Shown here: positions 52,159-62,413 of the stretch, one piece after another
How the letters are laid out: each line of letters opens with the position of its first letter
How positions within the stretch are numbered: the first letter of the stretch is position 1
DNA from: Desulfobulbaceae bacterium
GTDB taxonomy: Bacteria; Desulfobacterota; Desulfobulbia; Desulfobulbales; Desulfocapsaceae
Assembly: GCA_009773475.1 (NCBI GenBank)
Contig: WSXV01000001.1
Location: forward strand, 434,001 to 498,000
DNA length: 64,000 nucleotides
Reading direction: 5' to 3'
Translations under genes and position numbers: made by a program
The notes under the pieces: generated by a model
Told to the model about the DNA's origin: nothing
Seen by the model: only the letters and a program-made list of their open reading frames with translations
Database searches by the model: none

Positions 52159-54993
52159 ATGGAACCAAAGCTCTTAAGCATTCGCGGGGCGCGAATGCAT
52201 AATTTGAAAAATATCGACGTAGATCTGCCGCGGAATAGCCTGGTGGTTTTTACTGGCCTTTCCGGTTCCGGAAAATCAACCCTTGCCTTTGATACCCTTT
52301 ACGCGGAGGGACAGCGCCGGTATGTGGAGTCCTTATCCACCTATGCGCGGCAGTTTCTTGGCCAGATGGACAAACCGGATGTCGACTCCCTGGAAGGACT
52401 CTCTCCGGCCGTATCCATTGAACAGAAGACCACCAGCAAGAATCCTCGTTCAACGGTCGGGACGGTCACCGAGATCTACGATCATTTGCGTTTGCTCTTT
52501 GCCCGATGTGGTCATGCCCATTGTCCGCAATGTGGTGAGGAGATTCGTTCCCAATCCATAGAAGAGATGGTAAACAGCCTGTTGGCCCTGCCTGAGGGTA
52601 CTAAACTAGTGCTGCTCGCACCGCTGGTGATTGACAAGAAGGGCCGTCATGAACAGGTTCTGGCGCGAATCCGGAAGGAAGGTTTTGTCAGGGTCAGGAT
52701 TGATGGCGATATCCTCCACGCCGATGAGGCGGAAGTGCTGGACAAGAACCGTCGTCATTCCATTGAGGTGGTGGTGGACCGACTTGTGCTTAAAGCCTCA
52801 GACTCCCGTCGCTTGACGGATTCGATAACGACGGCGGTCAAACTAACCGAAGGTTTTCTGCTGGTGAGCTTTCCCGATACAAGCCGGGAGCAGTTGTTCA
52901 GTGAACTTGCTGCCTGTCATCGTTGTGGAATTTCCATGCCGGCCCTTTCAACCCAGCTGTTTTCCTTTAATAATCCGCAAGGTGCCTGTGAGGAATGTGG
53001 TGGCCTTGGGGTTAAACAATTTTTTGATCCCGAACTACTGGTTCCGGACCCAGGCTTGAGCCTGCTGGATGGAGCCATCGCCCCTTGGGGAAAACGGATT
53101 GAGAATTCATTTTCCGGTCAGATTTTGGCAGCCTTGGCTGCTCATTTCAAGTTTTCCATGGTGACACCTTACAATAAACTGCCGACTGAAATCCGGGAGA
53201 TCGTTTTGTACGGTTCAGGGCGCGAGGAGATTTCTTTTCATTATCAGAAAGGGAAAAAAACAACGCGCTCTGAACAGAGTTTTGAGGGGGTTATTCCCCA
53301 GTTGGATCGTCGATATCATGAGACGCAATCGGCCATGGTGCGTGAGGAACTGGGCCGATACATGAATGAACAGTCCTGTCCCCAGTGCCATGGCGCCAGA
53401 CTGAAGCCCGAGGCGCTGGCCGTGCGGGTCGGCAGTTGGTCAATTCATGGCCTGACAACTCTTTCCATTGATGCCTTGCTGCAAGATTTGCCTTTGCTTC
53501 CCTTTAGTCCTCGTGAACAGCAGATTGGCCAGCCTATTCTAAAAGAGATTGGGGATCGCCTCTCTTTTTTGAAAGATGTCGGGCTTGGCTATCTTTCCCT
53601 TGATCGACGGTCTGGGACTCTTTCTGGCGGAGAGGCGCAACGGATCAGGCTTGCCTCCCAGATTGGTTCACGGCTGGCCGGAGTGCTCTATATCCTCGAT
53701 GAACCCAGTATCGGGCTGCATCAACGGGATAATCATAAACTGATCAAGACCCTGGTGGAGTTACGCGATCTTGGCAATAGTGTCATTGTTGTTGAGCACG
53801 ACACCGATACCATACTTGCTGCGGATCATGTCCTTGATATGGGGCCGGGTGCCGGGGTGCATGGTGGTGAGGTAGTCTATAACGGATCGGTTCCAGGGCT
53901 ACTGGCGTGTAAGAAGTCCCTCACCGGGGCGTATCTGTCAGGGAGAAGAGCGATTGCCCTGCCCGCCAAGCGTCGAGGTGCTCGAAAGGGGAAACAGCAT
54001 GCATTGCAGCTTGAAAAGGCTTCAGTGAATAATTTGAAGCAGGTTGATGTGGCCTTTCCTTTGTGTGTGATGACCTGTGTGACCGGGGTGTCAGGGTCAG
54101 GAAAGAGCTCGCTGGTGATGGAGACCCTGTTTCGACTGGCTAAAAAAGGACTGGAACAGAGGGTTCCACGAGTGCAGGGTGACGGTGCTGTTCTCTCCGG
54201 CCTGGATTTGGTGGACAAGGTTGTTGATATTGATCAGAGTCCCATTGGCCGGACCCCCAGGTCAAATCCGGCGACCTATACAGGTGTGTTTACTCCCATT
54301 CGTGAGCTTTTTGCCAGGCTACCTGAGGCCCGGGCGCGTGGATATAAGATCGGCCAGTTCAGCTTCAACATGAAGGGTGGGCGATGTGAGGCCTGCGAGG
54401 GTGAAGGGGTGAATAGGATTGCCATGCACTTTCTCCCCGATGTTTACGTGGTCTGTGATGCCTGCAAAGGGAAACGGTATAATCATGAGACCCTTGATGT
54501 TCGATATCGAGATAAGAATATTCATGATGTCCTTGCCATGACCGTGGAAGAAGCGTTGGCCTTTTTCCAGAATATTCCTCCGCTTAAAAATCGCCTGCAA
54601 ACCCTCTCTGATGTGGGACTGGCGTATATTACATTAGGCCAGTCTTCGGTGACTCTATCAGGCGGCGAGGCCCAGAGGGTCAAGCTTGCGAAGGAACTGT
54701 CGGGGCGCGCCAGCGGTAAGACGCTGTACATCCTTGATGAACCGACGACGGGGTTGCACCCTGCTGATATTGAACATCTTTTGGCTGTTCTTGGCCGCCT
54801 GGTGGATCAAGGAAATACGGTCGTGGTGATTGAGCATAATCTGGATGTTATCAAAACCGCTGATTGGATCATTGATGTCGGGCCGGAGGGTGGCGATATG
54901 GGGGGCAGGATTGTGATATGTGGCAGCCCGGAAGATGTGGCAGCTGAAAAAAGTTCGCATACCGGCAGATTTTTGGGCCAGGTACTTGTTTAA
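52159..54993 (+). CDS. uvrA: Excinuclease ABC subunit A
   Basis: 944 aa, full length. Two ABC modules: Walker [15 protein letters not shown] and [16 protein letters not shown] signatures [17 protein letters not shown] and [17 protein letters not shown], and the zinc sites [17 protein letters not shown]...CEECGG and CEACEGEG...[16 protein letters not shown]. It finds DNA lesions for nucleotide excision repair with UvrB. Typical length and motifs; no anomalies. No other uvr genes are adjacent. Confidence 0.98.
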   Translation: MEPKLLSIRGARMHNLKNIDVDLPRNSLVVFTGLSGSGKSTLAFDTLYAEGQRRYVESLSTYARQFLGQMDKPDVDSLEGLSPAVSIEQKTTSKNPRSTVGTVTEIYDHLRLLFARCGHAHCPQCGEEIRSQSIEEMVNSLLALPEGTKLVLLAPLVIDKKGRHEQVLARIRKEGFVRVRIDGDILHADEAEVLDKNRRHSIEVVVDRLVLKASDSRRLTDSITTAVKLTEGFLLVSFPDTSREQLFSELAACHRCGISMPALSTQLFSFNNPQGACEECGGLGVKQFFDPELLVPDPGLSLLDGAIAPWGKRIENSFSGQILAALAAHFKFSMVTPYNKLPTEIREIVLYGSGREEISFHYQKGKKTTRSEQSFEGVIPQLDRRYHETQSAMVREELGRYMNEQSCPQCHGARLKPEALAVRVGSWSIHGLTTLSIDALLQDLPLLPFSPREQQIGQPILKEIGDRLSFLKDVGLGYLSLDRRSGTLSGGEAQRIRLASQIGSRLAGVLYILDEPSIGLHQRDNHKLIKTLVELRDLGNSVIVVEHDTDTILAADHVLDMGPGAGVHGGEVVYNGSVPGLLACKKSLTGAYLSGRRAIALPAKRRGARKGKQHALQLEKASVNNLKQVDVAFPLCVMTCVTGVSGSGKSSLVMETLFRLAKKGLEQRVPRVQGDGAVLSGLDLVDKVVDIDQSPIGRTPRSNPATYTGVFTPIRELFARLPEARARGYKIGQFSFNMKGGRCEACEGEGVNRIAMHFLPDVYVVCDACKGKRYNHETLDVRYRDKNIHDVLAMTVEEALAFFQNIPPLKNRLQTLSDVGLAYITLGQSSVTLSGGEAQRVKLAKELSGRASGKTLYILDEPTTGLHPADIEHLLAVLGRLVDQGNTVVVIEHNLDVIKTADWIIDVGPEGGDMGGRIVICGSPEDVAAEKSSHTGRFLGQVLV

Positions 54994-55152
54994 CCGATGC
55001 AGTCATATATGTGGAGATTGTTAAAATGAGGTCATTGCGCAGGTTTTTCTTTGCGTCCTTTTTCTATTTGCTTTAATGTATTTCACTGATTTGGGTATTT
55101 ATAAATGCATCTGACGATGCACAATCTTTTCTATAAAATAAGGGAATCAACG

Positions 55153-55632
55153 ATGAGTGAAGAACAAGGAAGTAACGGCGCCGGTGAAAATCCGGTTTTT
55201 CGGATGCAGAAGATGTACGTTAAAGATTTATCTTTTGAAAATCCTAATGCCCCTGAAGTTTACCGGCTGCAGAATTCAGAACCCAAGGTTGATGTGAATC
55301 TGAAATTGAATCACAAAAAACTGGGTGACGATCATTTCGAGGTAAGTCTCCAAATTACTGCTAAAATTTTGGATAAGGGAAACGAGGACAAGACCATGTT
55401 TATCCTGGAGATTGAGCATGCGGCGGCCTATTTGCTCAAGAATATCCCTGAAGAGCATATGGAAATGGTTCTCAGTGTAGATTGCCCCACCCTGCTTTTC
55501 CCGTTTACCCGCCAGATTGTAAGTCAGATTTCTGTGGATGGCGGCTTTATCCCCTTTCTGATGGAACCGATTAACTTTATGGGACTGTATCAGAATTCCA
55601 AGCAGCAGAAAGCTGCTCAGCAGGAAAATTAA
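55153..55632 (+). CDS. secB: Protein-export chaperone SecB
   Basis: About 159 aa from ATG 55153 (MSEEQGSNGAGENPVFRMQKMYVKDLSFENPNAPEVYRLQN), since the track's first 16 codons lack a ribosome site. FRMQKMYVKDLSFENPNAP and ELEIEHAAAYLL-type segments (LEIEHAAAYLLKNIPEEHMEMVL), plus PFTRQIVSQISVDGGFIPFLMEPINFMGLY are SecB marks. It keeps preproteins unfolded for SecA. A long terminator follows. Confidence 0.95.
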   Translation: MSEEQGSNGAGENPVFRMQKMYVKDLSFENPNAPEVYRLQNSEPKVDVNLKLNHKKLGDDHFEVSLQITAKILDKGNEDKTMFILEIEHAAAYLLKNIPEEHMEMVLSVDCPTLLFPFTRQIVSQISVDGGFIPFLMEPINFMGLYQNSKQQKAAQQEN

Positions 55633-55714
55633 CTGCAACTACAGACTTACGGGATATCATTTCGCATGGAAGTGCCTTATAGCTATCCGCCGAATTGACA
55701 TTGGTTTAGTTTTA

Positions 55715-55765
55715 AAAGCAGAAAGGCCGGAATTTCTTTTTTAGAAATTCCGGCCTTTCTGCTTT
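55715..55765. terminator. Strong bidirectional terminator, secB / pilus lipoprotein
   Basis: A perfect 23-bp stem (55715-55737 with 55743-55765) around the loop TTTTT, flanked by A- and T-runs on both sides (TTTTAAAA and TTTATTTTTTTA), between convergent genes. Confidence 0.9.
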
Positions 55766-55830
55766 ATTTTTTTACTGCACAGGCTAAGGTTTTAGCCTGT
55801 GCTACCAGTCACTTTGCAGGTTTTAATTGA

Positions 55831-56913
55831 TTATTGTTCGCGTATAGTTGGGTCGCTAACAGGTGGTGGTACAAATTTAACAGGGGCTACGTGAAAAACA
55901 GAGGTGATAAAGTTGTCAATAAGGGTGGTGCTCCCTTTCTCAATGGCCTGATTAAATAATGCATCATATTGACTATCGGCAAGGACTGATTCCGGGGAAA
56001 CTTTAACATCTACACGGTTAGTCCAAATGACACTTCCAGTGGCAGTTTCCTGAACCCAGATGCGCATTTGCACCACGGCCTGATCGACTCTGCCGCTGTT
56101 TGTCGTTTGTTGCCCCAGGCCAGCACCAACTGCTCCCCAAAGAATAGTGTTGGCAGTCTGGCTTCCAGAAATTCCAAAAATGGTATTGCTGCCATCGGAA
56201 TCCCATGGGCCGTTGACGTTGTGCCCGATAATGGCGCCTATGGTGCCGCCGGCAACCATATTATTCATATTGTCATATTGACTGGTGTCCGCAAAACCAA
56301 AGGCAATCTGGCTGGTGGTACCAGAGACAAACGGCAGGATGCCTCTTTTCCAGGGGGCCCAGGTATGTTCTTGTCGGGTCTTGAATTCAAGAATTCGACC
56401 CCTGACGATATAGTCAGCGTTAAATTTACGACCTATCTTGGCGATGGTTTGTGCTGTAAGCCCATGGGTTCCTGGACTGGCAGCTACCTGATTGTCGCTT
56501 TGGGTTTGTTGTTCGGCAATATAACCCCGAATCTGATCTTTCATGACATCCGACCATTCGCTCTCCAGTTCATTTTTCATGGAGATGGAACGATTCTGGT
56601 CATAGGGAATCAGGCTGATGACAGACTGATCAATCAGATAGTCAAAGACATCTTCCTGAATGGGCAGACTGAAGCCATTGGTAACCAAGCGGTCGGTAAA
56701 AGATTCGGTGATGGCCATTTCCCGTCGATAGGCTGAGGAAAGAGAGTCGGCATAAGTATAATCGGCAAAGGGCAAGATGACGATAGTCTTCCCTCTGCCG
56801 GCGGCATTGGGGCCGGATTCTTGCGGAACCTGGAGGGTCTCAACGACGGTCTGTCCGCAACCGGAAAGCAGCAGCAGCGTCAGGCCAACCAGCGCGTAGT
56901 GCAACCTCTTCAT
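55831..56913 (-). CDS. Hypothetical lipoprotein at the end of the pilus operon
   Basis: About 360 aa from ATG 56913, chosen for the GGAGA site and lipoprotein signal (MKRLHYALVGLTLLLLSGCGQT; lipobox LSGC). The mature region starts TIVILPFADYTYADSLSSAYRREMAITESFTDRLVTNGFSLP, then AKIGRKFNADYIVRGRILEF, a CsgG/TolB-type N-terminal pattern of assembling outer-membrane or periplasmic proteins. The Gly-rich centre (AGGTIGAIIGHNVNGPW) and NTILWGAVGAGLG have no clear match. It starts 54 bases after the secretin stop, so a role in secretin assembly or anchoring (pilotin-like) is possible but unproven. Confidence 0.8.
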   Translation of the reverse strand: MKRLHYALVGLTLLLLSGCGQTVVETLQVPQESGPNAAGRGKTIVILPFADYTYADSLSSAYRREMAITESFTDRLVTNGFSLPIQEDVFDYLIDQSVISLIPYDQNRSISMKNELESEWSDVMKDQIRGYIAEQQTQSDNQVAASPGTHGLTAQTIAKIGRKFNADYIVRGRILEFKTRQEHTWAPWKRGILPFVSGTTSQIAFGFADTSQYDNMNNMVAGGTIGAIIGHNVNGPWDSDGSNTIFGISGSQTANTILWGAVGAGLGQQTTNSGRVDQAVVQMRIWVQETATGSVIWTNRVDVKVSPESVLADSQYDALFNQAIEKGSTTLIDNFITSVFHVAPVKFVPPPVSDPTIREQ

Positions 56914-56966
56914 AATGTTCTCCCTGTAAAGAAGGTGTTTCTTTAAGCTTTTCACTTTAAAAAAAA

Positions 56967-58676
56967 TTAAATGATGCGTGGCTTTAATAAAATAATAAGT
57001 TCTCGTTTACTTTTGACCTGTTCTGAATGGCCGAAAAGATATTTAACCAGCGGAATATCACCAAGCACCGGGGCAAAGTTGTCATCATTCTGGTTCACAT
57101 CACTAATAAGACCACCAATTACCAACATGTCACCATTTTTAACCCGAACAGTGGTACTCATTTCCCGGACATTGACCACGGGTAACCCTACCTCTCCTTC
57201 CCCAACACTTCTATATTCAATCTCTCCCTGCAACTCAGAGGTGACAGGAACTAGATTCAGGATGATTTCATTATTGTTAAGAATGGTGGCAGTCAAGGCC
57301 ATCCCCACACCTGAAAGAATATTAGCAGTTTCTGCAGTATAGGTTCTTGTGTTCGTCTCTGTGTCGACATCAACCTCAATCTTGTCAATATAGGTAATAT
57401 TCTGGCCCACAGTGATCATCGCTGGTTGCCCATTGAGGACGCTGATCTTTGGGTTAGAGAGGACTTTGGTATTTCCCTGCGTTTTAAGGGCATTCAGGAA
57501 AGCCTCAAAATTAAGGGTATTAATACTAACATTGGAGACGATGCGATTAGAGGTTGAACCGGTTGTGGGGTCCCAAGTAAAGATTGAACCGCCATTTCCG
57601 AAAGCAACCTGACCCGTCACCTGAAAATTTTTCAGAACAGAGTCCCAATTGATGCCTATGGAGGAGTTGTCAATTAAGATGACCTCAATGATTTTAGCCT
57701 CTATGGAGATCTGCTTGTAAATTTCATTTTGGAGAGATGTAAAATATGCAGCTACTTTCTCGATGACGGGCCGTGGGGCAGTTACGGTTACCAGGCCAAC
57801 TGGCTTGTCAATCATGTAGTAGTTTTCTGCACCACCTGTCACTTCGACCTCTTCAGACATAACATTCGGAGCACTCTCCTTTATGCTGTCTTTTGGTTTA
57901 TTGCTAGTGGAGGGATTCTTACCTGTGCTCTCCGGAGCACCTTGATTTTTCAAAGAAGTAATTTTTTTGGTGTGCTCAACTTTGAGAATGCTCTCCATGT
58001 TTGCTTTAATGTTATTCCAAATATCAAATTCATTTTTCTCACTGACGAGCTTAATCGTTCCTTCAACATTCTTGGCGATTCCTTCTCCGCCTACATCGCC
58101 ACCCAGAACATTACCCCCAGTCCCTGTACTGAATGACTGTTTGGTAAAAGGCATGGCTACTTGAAATTGCTTGGTCTCACGGTATTTTATGACAATGGTA
58201 CTTCCCTGCAGTTCGTAGAAATAATCAACCTGACGAAGAATATTATCGATGGCCTTATAAAAATCATCATCGGCTTTAATGTCCACATCCACCAAGGCAT
58301 CTTGATTGACGTCACTGGACCATGAAATATTTAACCTTTTCTGGCTTGCCAAGGGTTTCATGATTTCTCGCAAGGCAACTTTCTTTGTGGAGTTGATCCT
58401 GGCCCCTACCTTGAGGACTGCATCATCTGCTTGACTGTTTAGTTCATCTTTGCTGGGTGAATCAATCGTGTAGGCTGGTTTTTGATATTGAACCGGTAGT
58501 GAAGGGGGAGTCATGTCTCTGGTGACTGGCATGGCTGAAGTAGCTTCAGGTTTTATCGCTTCTGTAGTGGCTTTTTCGGAATCGTTAGTTGGGGTACAGG
58601 CAAAAAAGGTAAAAGAAACAAGGAAGAGAGCAAGGAGTGAAGTGACTTGCGATCCGAGTTGTGAGCTAAGTTTCAT
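56967..58676 (-). CDS. MshL/PulD-type secretin (lipoprotein)
   Basis: About 569 aa from ATG 58676 behind AAGAGG (the track adds 20 codons without one). Signal MKLSSQLGSQVTSLLALFLVSFTFFAC suggests a lipoprotein, though the lipobox is not ideal. N0/STN-type segment VALREIMKPLASQKRLNISWSSDVNQDALVDVDIKADDDFYKAIDNILRQVDYFYELQG and a Gly-rich stretch (TGTGGNVLGGDVGGEG) precede the secretin domain: VEVTGGAENYYMIDKPVGLVTVTAPRPVIEKV, VLSNPKISVLNGQPAMITVGQNITYID, and MSTTVRVKNGDMLVIGGLISDVNQ. It forms the outer-membrane ring for pilus passage. In PilQ operons this is one protein; here the N-terminal part is encoded upstream separately. Confidence 0.9.
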   Translation of the reverse strand: MKLSSQLGSQVTSLLALFLVSFTFFACTPTNDSEKATTEAIKPEATSAMPVTRDMTPPSLPVQYQKPAYTIDSPSKDELNSQADDAVLKVGARINSTKKVALREIMKPLASQKRLNISWSSDVNQDALVDVDIKADDDFYKAIDNILRQVDYFYELQGSTIVIKYRETKQFQVAMPFTKQSFSTGTGGNVLGGDVGGEGIAKNVEGTIKLVSEKNEFDIWNNIKANMESILKVEHTKKITSLKNQGAPESTGKNPSTSNKPKDSIKESAPNVMSEEVEVTGGAENYYMIDKPVGLVTVTAPRPVIEKVAAYFTSLQNEIYKQISIEAKIIEVILIDNSSIGINWDSVLKNFQVTGQVAFGNGGSIFTWDPTTGSTSNRIVSNVSINTLNFEAFLNALKTQGNTKVLSNPKISVLNGQPAMITVGQNITYIDKIEVDVDTETNTRTYTAETANILSGVGMALTATILNNNEIILNLVPVTSELQGEIEYRSVGEGEVGLPVVNVREMSTTVRVKNGDMLVIGGLISDVNQNDDNFAPVLGDIPLVKYLFGHSEQVKSKRELIILLKPRII

Positions 58677-58860
58677 GAAAAACCTCTTGACCATTAAAGA
58701 ATAAGCGAAACGTGTTATGTCTGTGCTAACCTGCATGGAGTGAACCTGTAAAAACTTGATTTTCTTAATATCTTAAGTAACTAGATCAGACCTTCTGCAG
58801 GTCCGCCGTACAGTGTTTAACGTATCATCACTTTGCACCTGCTCTTTTGGGAAGTAAACC

Positions 58861-60519
58861 TTATGTCCCAGGAACAGTATCTCCGCCAAGTCGACTTTGG
58901 ACATACTCTTTCAAACCAGGGGGTAATGGGTAGCCGGAGGCCAATAGTGCGCGATATTGTTCGGCAGCCTTGTCCCTCTGGCCGACTTGGTCATATATCC
59001 TGGCCTTGGCAACCATGGTGTCTACAGATTCGCCATAAAGGGTATTGTAACGGGTCAGAAGCTTCAGGGCGTTCTCCGGTTGACTATTTTGCTCGCTGAA
59101 GCTTGCGTAGCTGATCAGGGCTTCTTTCATCGGGGTCGGGTCGCTGATGCTCTGCGCAAAATAGCCCGTGGCCTCAGAAGTCTGGTTCATGTTCGCCAGG
59201 CCAATGGCTGCATAGAGGGCAGCCTGGGTACTTTTAGGCTGTATCTTTAAACCTTCCTTGGCAAAATGAACAGCCTTGGCATTCATACCCAAGTTTACCA
59301 GATAGAGCGCTGCCAAACGGTTTGTCAACTTAGCGTTCTTAGGATCGAGTTTCAGAGCTTGTTCATAGAAGGCAGCCGCTTTTTCCATATTGTCAGCATT
59401 TTCCTCAATCCTTCCCTTGCGAACGAACTCCTTCGACTGTGTCATCTCTTCTGATTGGGCAGCAGACTGTTCAATCACCAGCGCATTCTGTTCCTGTTGG
59501 ACAATCTCAAGATCAGCCTCCACAGTCAGATTGTCCTGAGCTCGCTCAGGCCAGACAAAGGCCTTGTCTGCCGGATAAATGACGATGGTGTTAAAGCGTT
59601 CTTCTTTGCGAAGGTCTTTAAGGTTTAAGATGATATCCAAAGCAAAATCCCAAGGGACATCATTCAGCGCCAGGGTAAGCGAGCCCTTTACGGCCTCATC
59701 AACGATGATGTTGATGCCGCTGATTTCCCGGAACAGGCGAAAAACATTGTGCAGATCAATCTTGTAAAAATCGACGCTGATCCGTTTTGCGCCTTTATAT
59801 TGACCAAAGTCAAATGAATTCTTCAGGGAGTCCTTGGAGTTTTCTGCGGAACTTTGTTCTTTAGTTTTTCCCTTACTTAAAGCCGTCGTGGAGGAGGCAA
59901 TGAGCTTTTCCAGAGTCGGATCAGATGGAGTTTTGTTTTCTTTGGCGATTGGTGGTGCCTGGACGTCTTTCTTTGTTGTTTGTGAAGGTGATGTAGCAAA
60001 GGCCGCATCCGTTTGTGTTGTGGAGGCTATTGGTGACGTCACTTCTTTGGCGGTTGCGGATTTAGCTGCCTGTGTGGGGTCTGTTTTTGGGTGAATCAAA
60101 ATCAGCAGGTTGTTCTTGTCCCGATCAACGGTATAAGTATGACTCTCTTTAATGGTCATTTCAAAACGGGTGATGGGGGGATCTTGATCAGCAAGGGGTT
60201 TAACTGCCAGTTTTACAAGGCTATTTTCCGGGATGAGAGTGCCGGTGTTGATTTTTTTGTCAAGATTAGCGTTTGCGATATCAAGAATTAGCCTGGCTGG
60301 ATTAAATAATTCGTACATGGTGTAAACAGGGGGGGTGTTACCGACAATCTCGATGCTTAAGGCATCTCCCTGTTGATTTGATTTGATCGCCTGAATGAGA
60401 TACGTGCTGGCTGGCGTTTTTGGTGTACTCTCAGCAATGACCGGTCTTGCGCTAAAGCCGATTAGAAGGCAAAAGACAAGAAGAACAGTCGGTTGGAATT
60501 TAAAGAGTTTTGGATACAT
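58861..60519 (-). CDS. AMIN/STN and TPR protein of the pilus operon
   Basis: 552 aa. Signal peptide (to VIAEST), then an AMIN-type segment (AIKSNQQGDALSIEIVGNTPPVYTMYELFNPARLILDIANANLDKK ... RFEMTIKESHTYTVDRDKNNLLILIHP), a Ser/Thr linker, an STN/N0 segment (RISVDFYKIDLHNVFRLFREISGINIIVDEAVKGSLTLALNDVPWDFALDIIL), and four to five TPR units at the C-terminus (KGRIEENADNMEKAAAFYEQALKLDPKNAKL, NAKAVHFAKEGLKIQPKSTQAALYAAIGL). AMIN binds peptidoglycan; STN belongs to secretins. So it carries the N-terminal part of PilQ fused to TPRs instead of the ring. It is directly upstream of the MshL-like secretin and is presumably its periplasmic anchor. Confidence 0.85.
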   Translation of the reverse strand: MYPKLFKFQPTVLLVFCLLIGFSARPVIAESTPKTPASTYLIQAIKSNQQGDALSIEIVGNTPPVYTMYELFNPARLILDIANANLDKKINTGTLIPENSLVKLAVKPLADQDPPITRFEMTIKESHTYTVDRDKNNLLILIHPKTDPTQAAKSATAKEVTSPIASTTQTDAAFATSPSQTTKKDVQAPPIAKENKTPSDPTLEKLIASSTTALSKGKTKEQSSAENSKDSLKNSFDFGQYKGAKRISVDFYKIDLHNVFRLFREISGINIIVDEAVKGSLTLALNDVPWDFALDIILNLKDLRKEERFNTIVIYPADKAFVWPERAQDNLTVEADLEIVQQEQNALVIEQSAAQSEEMTQSKEFVRKGRIEENADNMEKAAAFYEQALKLDPKNAKLTNRLAALYLVNLGMNAKAVHFAKEGLKIQPKSTQAALYAAIGLANMNQTSEATGYFAQSISDPTPMKEALISYASFSEQNSQPENALKLLTRYNTLYGESVDTMVAKARIYDQVGQRDKAAEQYRALLASGYPLPPGLKEYVQSRLGGDTVPGT

Positions 60520-60522
60520 TGT

Positions 60523-61089
60523 TTACTCTTCTCCCTTTTTCTTTAAATGCATAACGGTGTTGTTAGTTAACTGTTTGCCGGCACGGGTGAGGGATGTTTC
60601 CTCAATGATAACCTGATTGGGGTCAATGGATGCGACAATCCCTTTTTTGCCAATCTTCATTCCGGGGCGAATAGCGTATCCTTGTCCTGAAGCATCTTCT
60701 ACCATGGCCAGTTCGGCATTGTCTTCAAAAACAATGGCGACTAATTTTAATTGGCTGGGTTCAAATAATTGCATGCCGGTAAGCGTTTCTTCGCTCTCGA
60801 CTAATTCATCCATATTGGTGTCGTTTTTTGCCTTTTCTGTAATAAAAGGGCGAAAGGGATCCGGGCGTCCTTCCAGCTGGTAGGAGAAGGCTGTCGACGA
60901 AACATCAGGAGTCAACGGCAGATCCAGAGAGGGTTGTCCGTTGGCAGAAGTTATCTCTGGAGCATTCACGCTTTCAGGAACTGCCTGAATGGACATTGGC
61001 CAGCCGATGGTAAAGATGAAACTTAATGAGAGAGATAAGTTTTTTATATTATTTAGCATTTTCAGAAAAGATGGCGTCAGTTTTTTCAT
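60523..61089 (-). CDS. pilP: Type IV pilus assembly lipoprotein PilP
   Basis: About 188 aa from ATG 61089, which overlaps the pilO stop (ATGA). N-terminal region is hydrophobic (LSLSLSFIFTIGWPMSIQA) without a strict lipobox Cys, so lipidation is doubtful. The C-terminal beta-domain shows PilP marks: GRPDPFRPF, SQLKLVAIVFEDNAELAMVEDASGQGYAIRPGMKIGKKGIVASIDPNQVIIEE. PilP links the inner-membrane PilN/PilO to the secretin in the periplasm. The AMIN/STN protein gene starts 3 nt downstream. Confidence 0.88.
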   Translation of the reverse strand: MKKLTPSFLKMLNNIKNLSLSLSFIFTIGWPMSIQAVPESVNAPEITSANGQPSLDLPLTPDVSSTAFSYQLEGRPDPFRPFITEKAKNDTNMDELVESEETLTGMQLFEPSQLKLVAIVFEDNAELAMVEDASGQGYAIRPGMKIGKKGIVASIDPNQVIIEETSLTRAGKQLTNNTVMHLKKKGEE

Positions 61090-61709
61090 TTCTTTGCGGC
61101 TGGCGGTGGCTCCAGTTTTTTGTTGGTAAACTGATATGTGACCAAACGACAAGAAGAATCAAGGATAATTTCACCCTCACTTTTATTGGGAGCACTGATT
61201 TTAACATTGGAGACGCTGACAATGCGATTAAGTTTGCTGACATGGTCAAGAAAACTCCCCAGGTTGTGATAAGGTCCTCTGACCTGGATATCAACTGGAA
61301 TTTCGGAGTAAAAATCTTTGGGTAATGCTGCAAGAGGTTTAAAGGTGAGGAACTCAAGACCGGCCCCTTGTCCTTCTGCCGATATGTCCGTCAAAAGGCG
61401 GGGAATTTCTTTTTCTTTGGGGAAAAGCACTGCTGTCTCTGCAAATTGTTCTTCAACTTTGACCATCTCTGCTCGATGTTTATTGACAGTGGCGGCAGTG
61501 GTTTTGGCTTTTTCAAGTTCCTGTGCGGCAGTATTTTGTTGCTGAGTCAGTGTTGCTATTTCTTTACTCTTGGGCTGATACCATATAAAGAAAAAAATAA
61601 TAAGTGGCAGGAGCAGCAGTACTGCTGCCCCGATGATTTTAGGCTTCCTTTCTAGAGGCAGATATTTCTGTTCTATAAAGGTAGCAAATGCCTGGTTATT
61701 TATTTTCAT
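61086..61709 (-). CDS. pilO: Type IV pilus inner-membrane protein PilO
   Basis: About 207 aa from ATG 61709 (MKINNQAFATFIEQKYLPLERKPKIIGAAVLLLLPLIIFFFIWY): a short cytoplasmic part, one membrane helix, a coiled-coil (EIATLTQQQNTAAQELEKAKTTAATVNKHRAEM) and a ferredoxin-like C-terminal domain. It pairs with PilN in the periplasm and controls pilus extension. Overlaps pilP by 4 nt. Confidence 0.92.
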   Translation of the reverse strand: MKINNQAFATFIEQKYLPLERKPKIIGAAVLLLLPLIIFFFIWYQPKSKEIATLTQQQNTAAQELEKAKTTAATVNKHRAEMVKVEEQFAETAVLFPKEKEIPRLLTDISAEGQGAGLEFLTFKPLAALPKDFYSEIPVDIQVRGPYHNLGSFLDHVSKLNRIVSVSNVKISAPNKSEGEIILDSSCRLVTYQFTNKKLEPPPAAKK

Positions 61710-61725
61710 ACAGAGATAAATAGGG

Positions 61726-62307
61726 TTATTTTTTCTGTTGAGTTGTCTTGGCAGTTTTTTCTGTGGGCGTGGCAACTGCGCATTGAAGTGAAAAGGCCTT
61801 CAGATCCTGTCCTGCTACTTTTGTGAGTAATGAATCGGAAAGATTTACGTCACTGATAAAATCGGATGCATCCAGTGAGTTCATGAATTCAGCGATGGTT
61901 TTATTGTCGAGAGCGATCCCTTTCAGGGAAAGGGATCCGCCTTGCTGGTCAAAGGCTGTAAGCCATATTCTGGTACTGTCCAGTTTTCTAGCAACCTCAT
62001 CCAGGACATGAACAGTGAGTGAGGAGTCTGTCTTTAACTGTATGATTATGCTGATCTTGTTCTCCAGTTCTTTTTTATCTGCCTCTAGTTTTTTGATCTC
62101 AGCCAGAATTTTATCATAGGTCTGTTTTTCCTGGTTCAGTCTGGTTATTTCTGTCTGAATTGCGCTGGCTTTATTGGCCTGCACCATACTGATGGCTCCA
62201 AGAATGAGCAAAATTAAGATAAAGCATGCCACAAAACTGAAGAGCTCATTACGGGCTCCAGCTTGTCTTTGAAGCTGCCGGATGGGAAGCAGATTGATTT
62301 TGAGCAT
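61726..62307 (-). CDS. pilN: Type IV pilus protein PilN
   Basis: 193 aa: MLKINLLPIRQLQRQ (the conserved INLLP that docks on PilM), a membrane helix (FSFVACFILILLILGAISMVQA), a coiled-coil (ITRLNQEKQTYDKILAEIKKLEADKKELENKISI) and a C-terminal domain (WLTAFDQQGGSLSLKGIALDNKTIAEFMNSL). It heads the inner-membrane alignment complex. A 16-base gap separates it from pilO. Confidence 0.94.
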   Translation of the reverse strand: MLKINLLPIRQLQRQAGARNELFSFVACFILILLILGAISMVQANKASAIQTEITRLNQEKQTYDKILAEIKKLEADKKELENKISIIIQLKTDSSLTVHVLDEVARKLDSTRIWLTAFDQQGGSLSLKGIALDNKTIAEFMNSLDASDFISDVNLSDSLLTKVAGQDLKAFSLQCAVATPTEKTAKTTQQKK

Positions 62308-62413
62308 GTTTAAAACCTAAGCCGCAATAATAAATAAAAAGAACGTTGCCTATAAATTAGATGAGGCTCCGAAAAAAATGAAATAAGTAACGTGACGCAT
62401 TGCTTTACGGACT

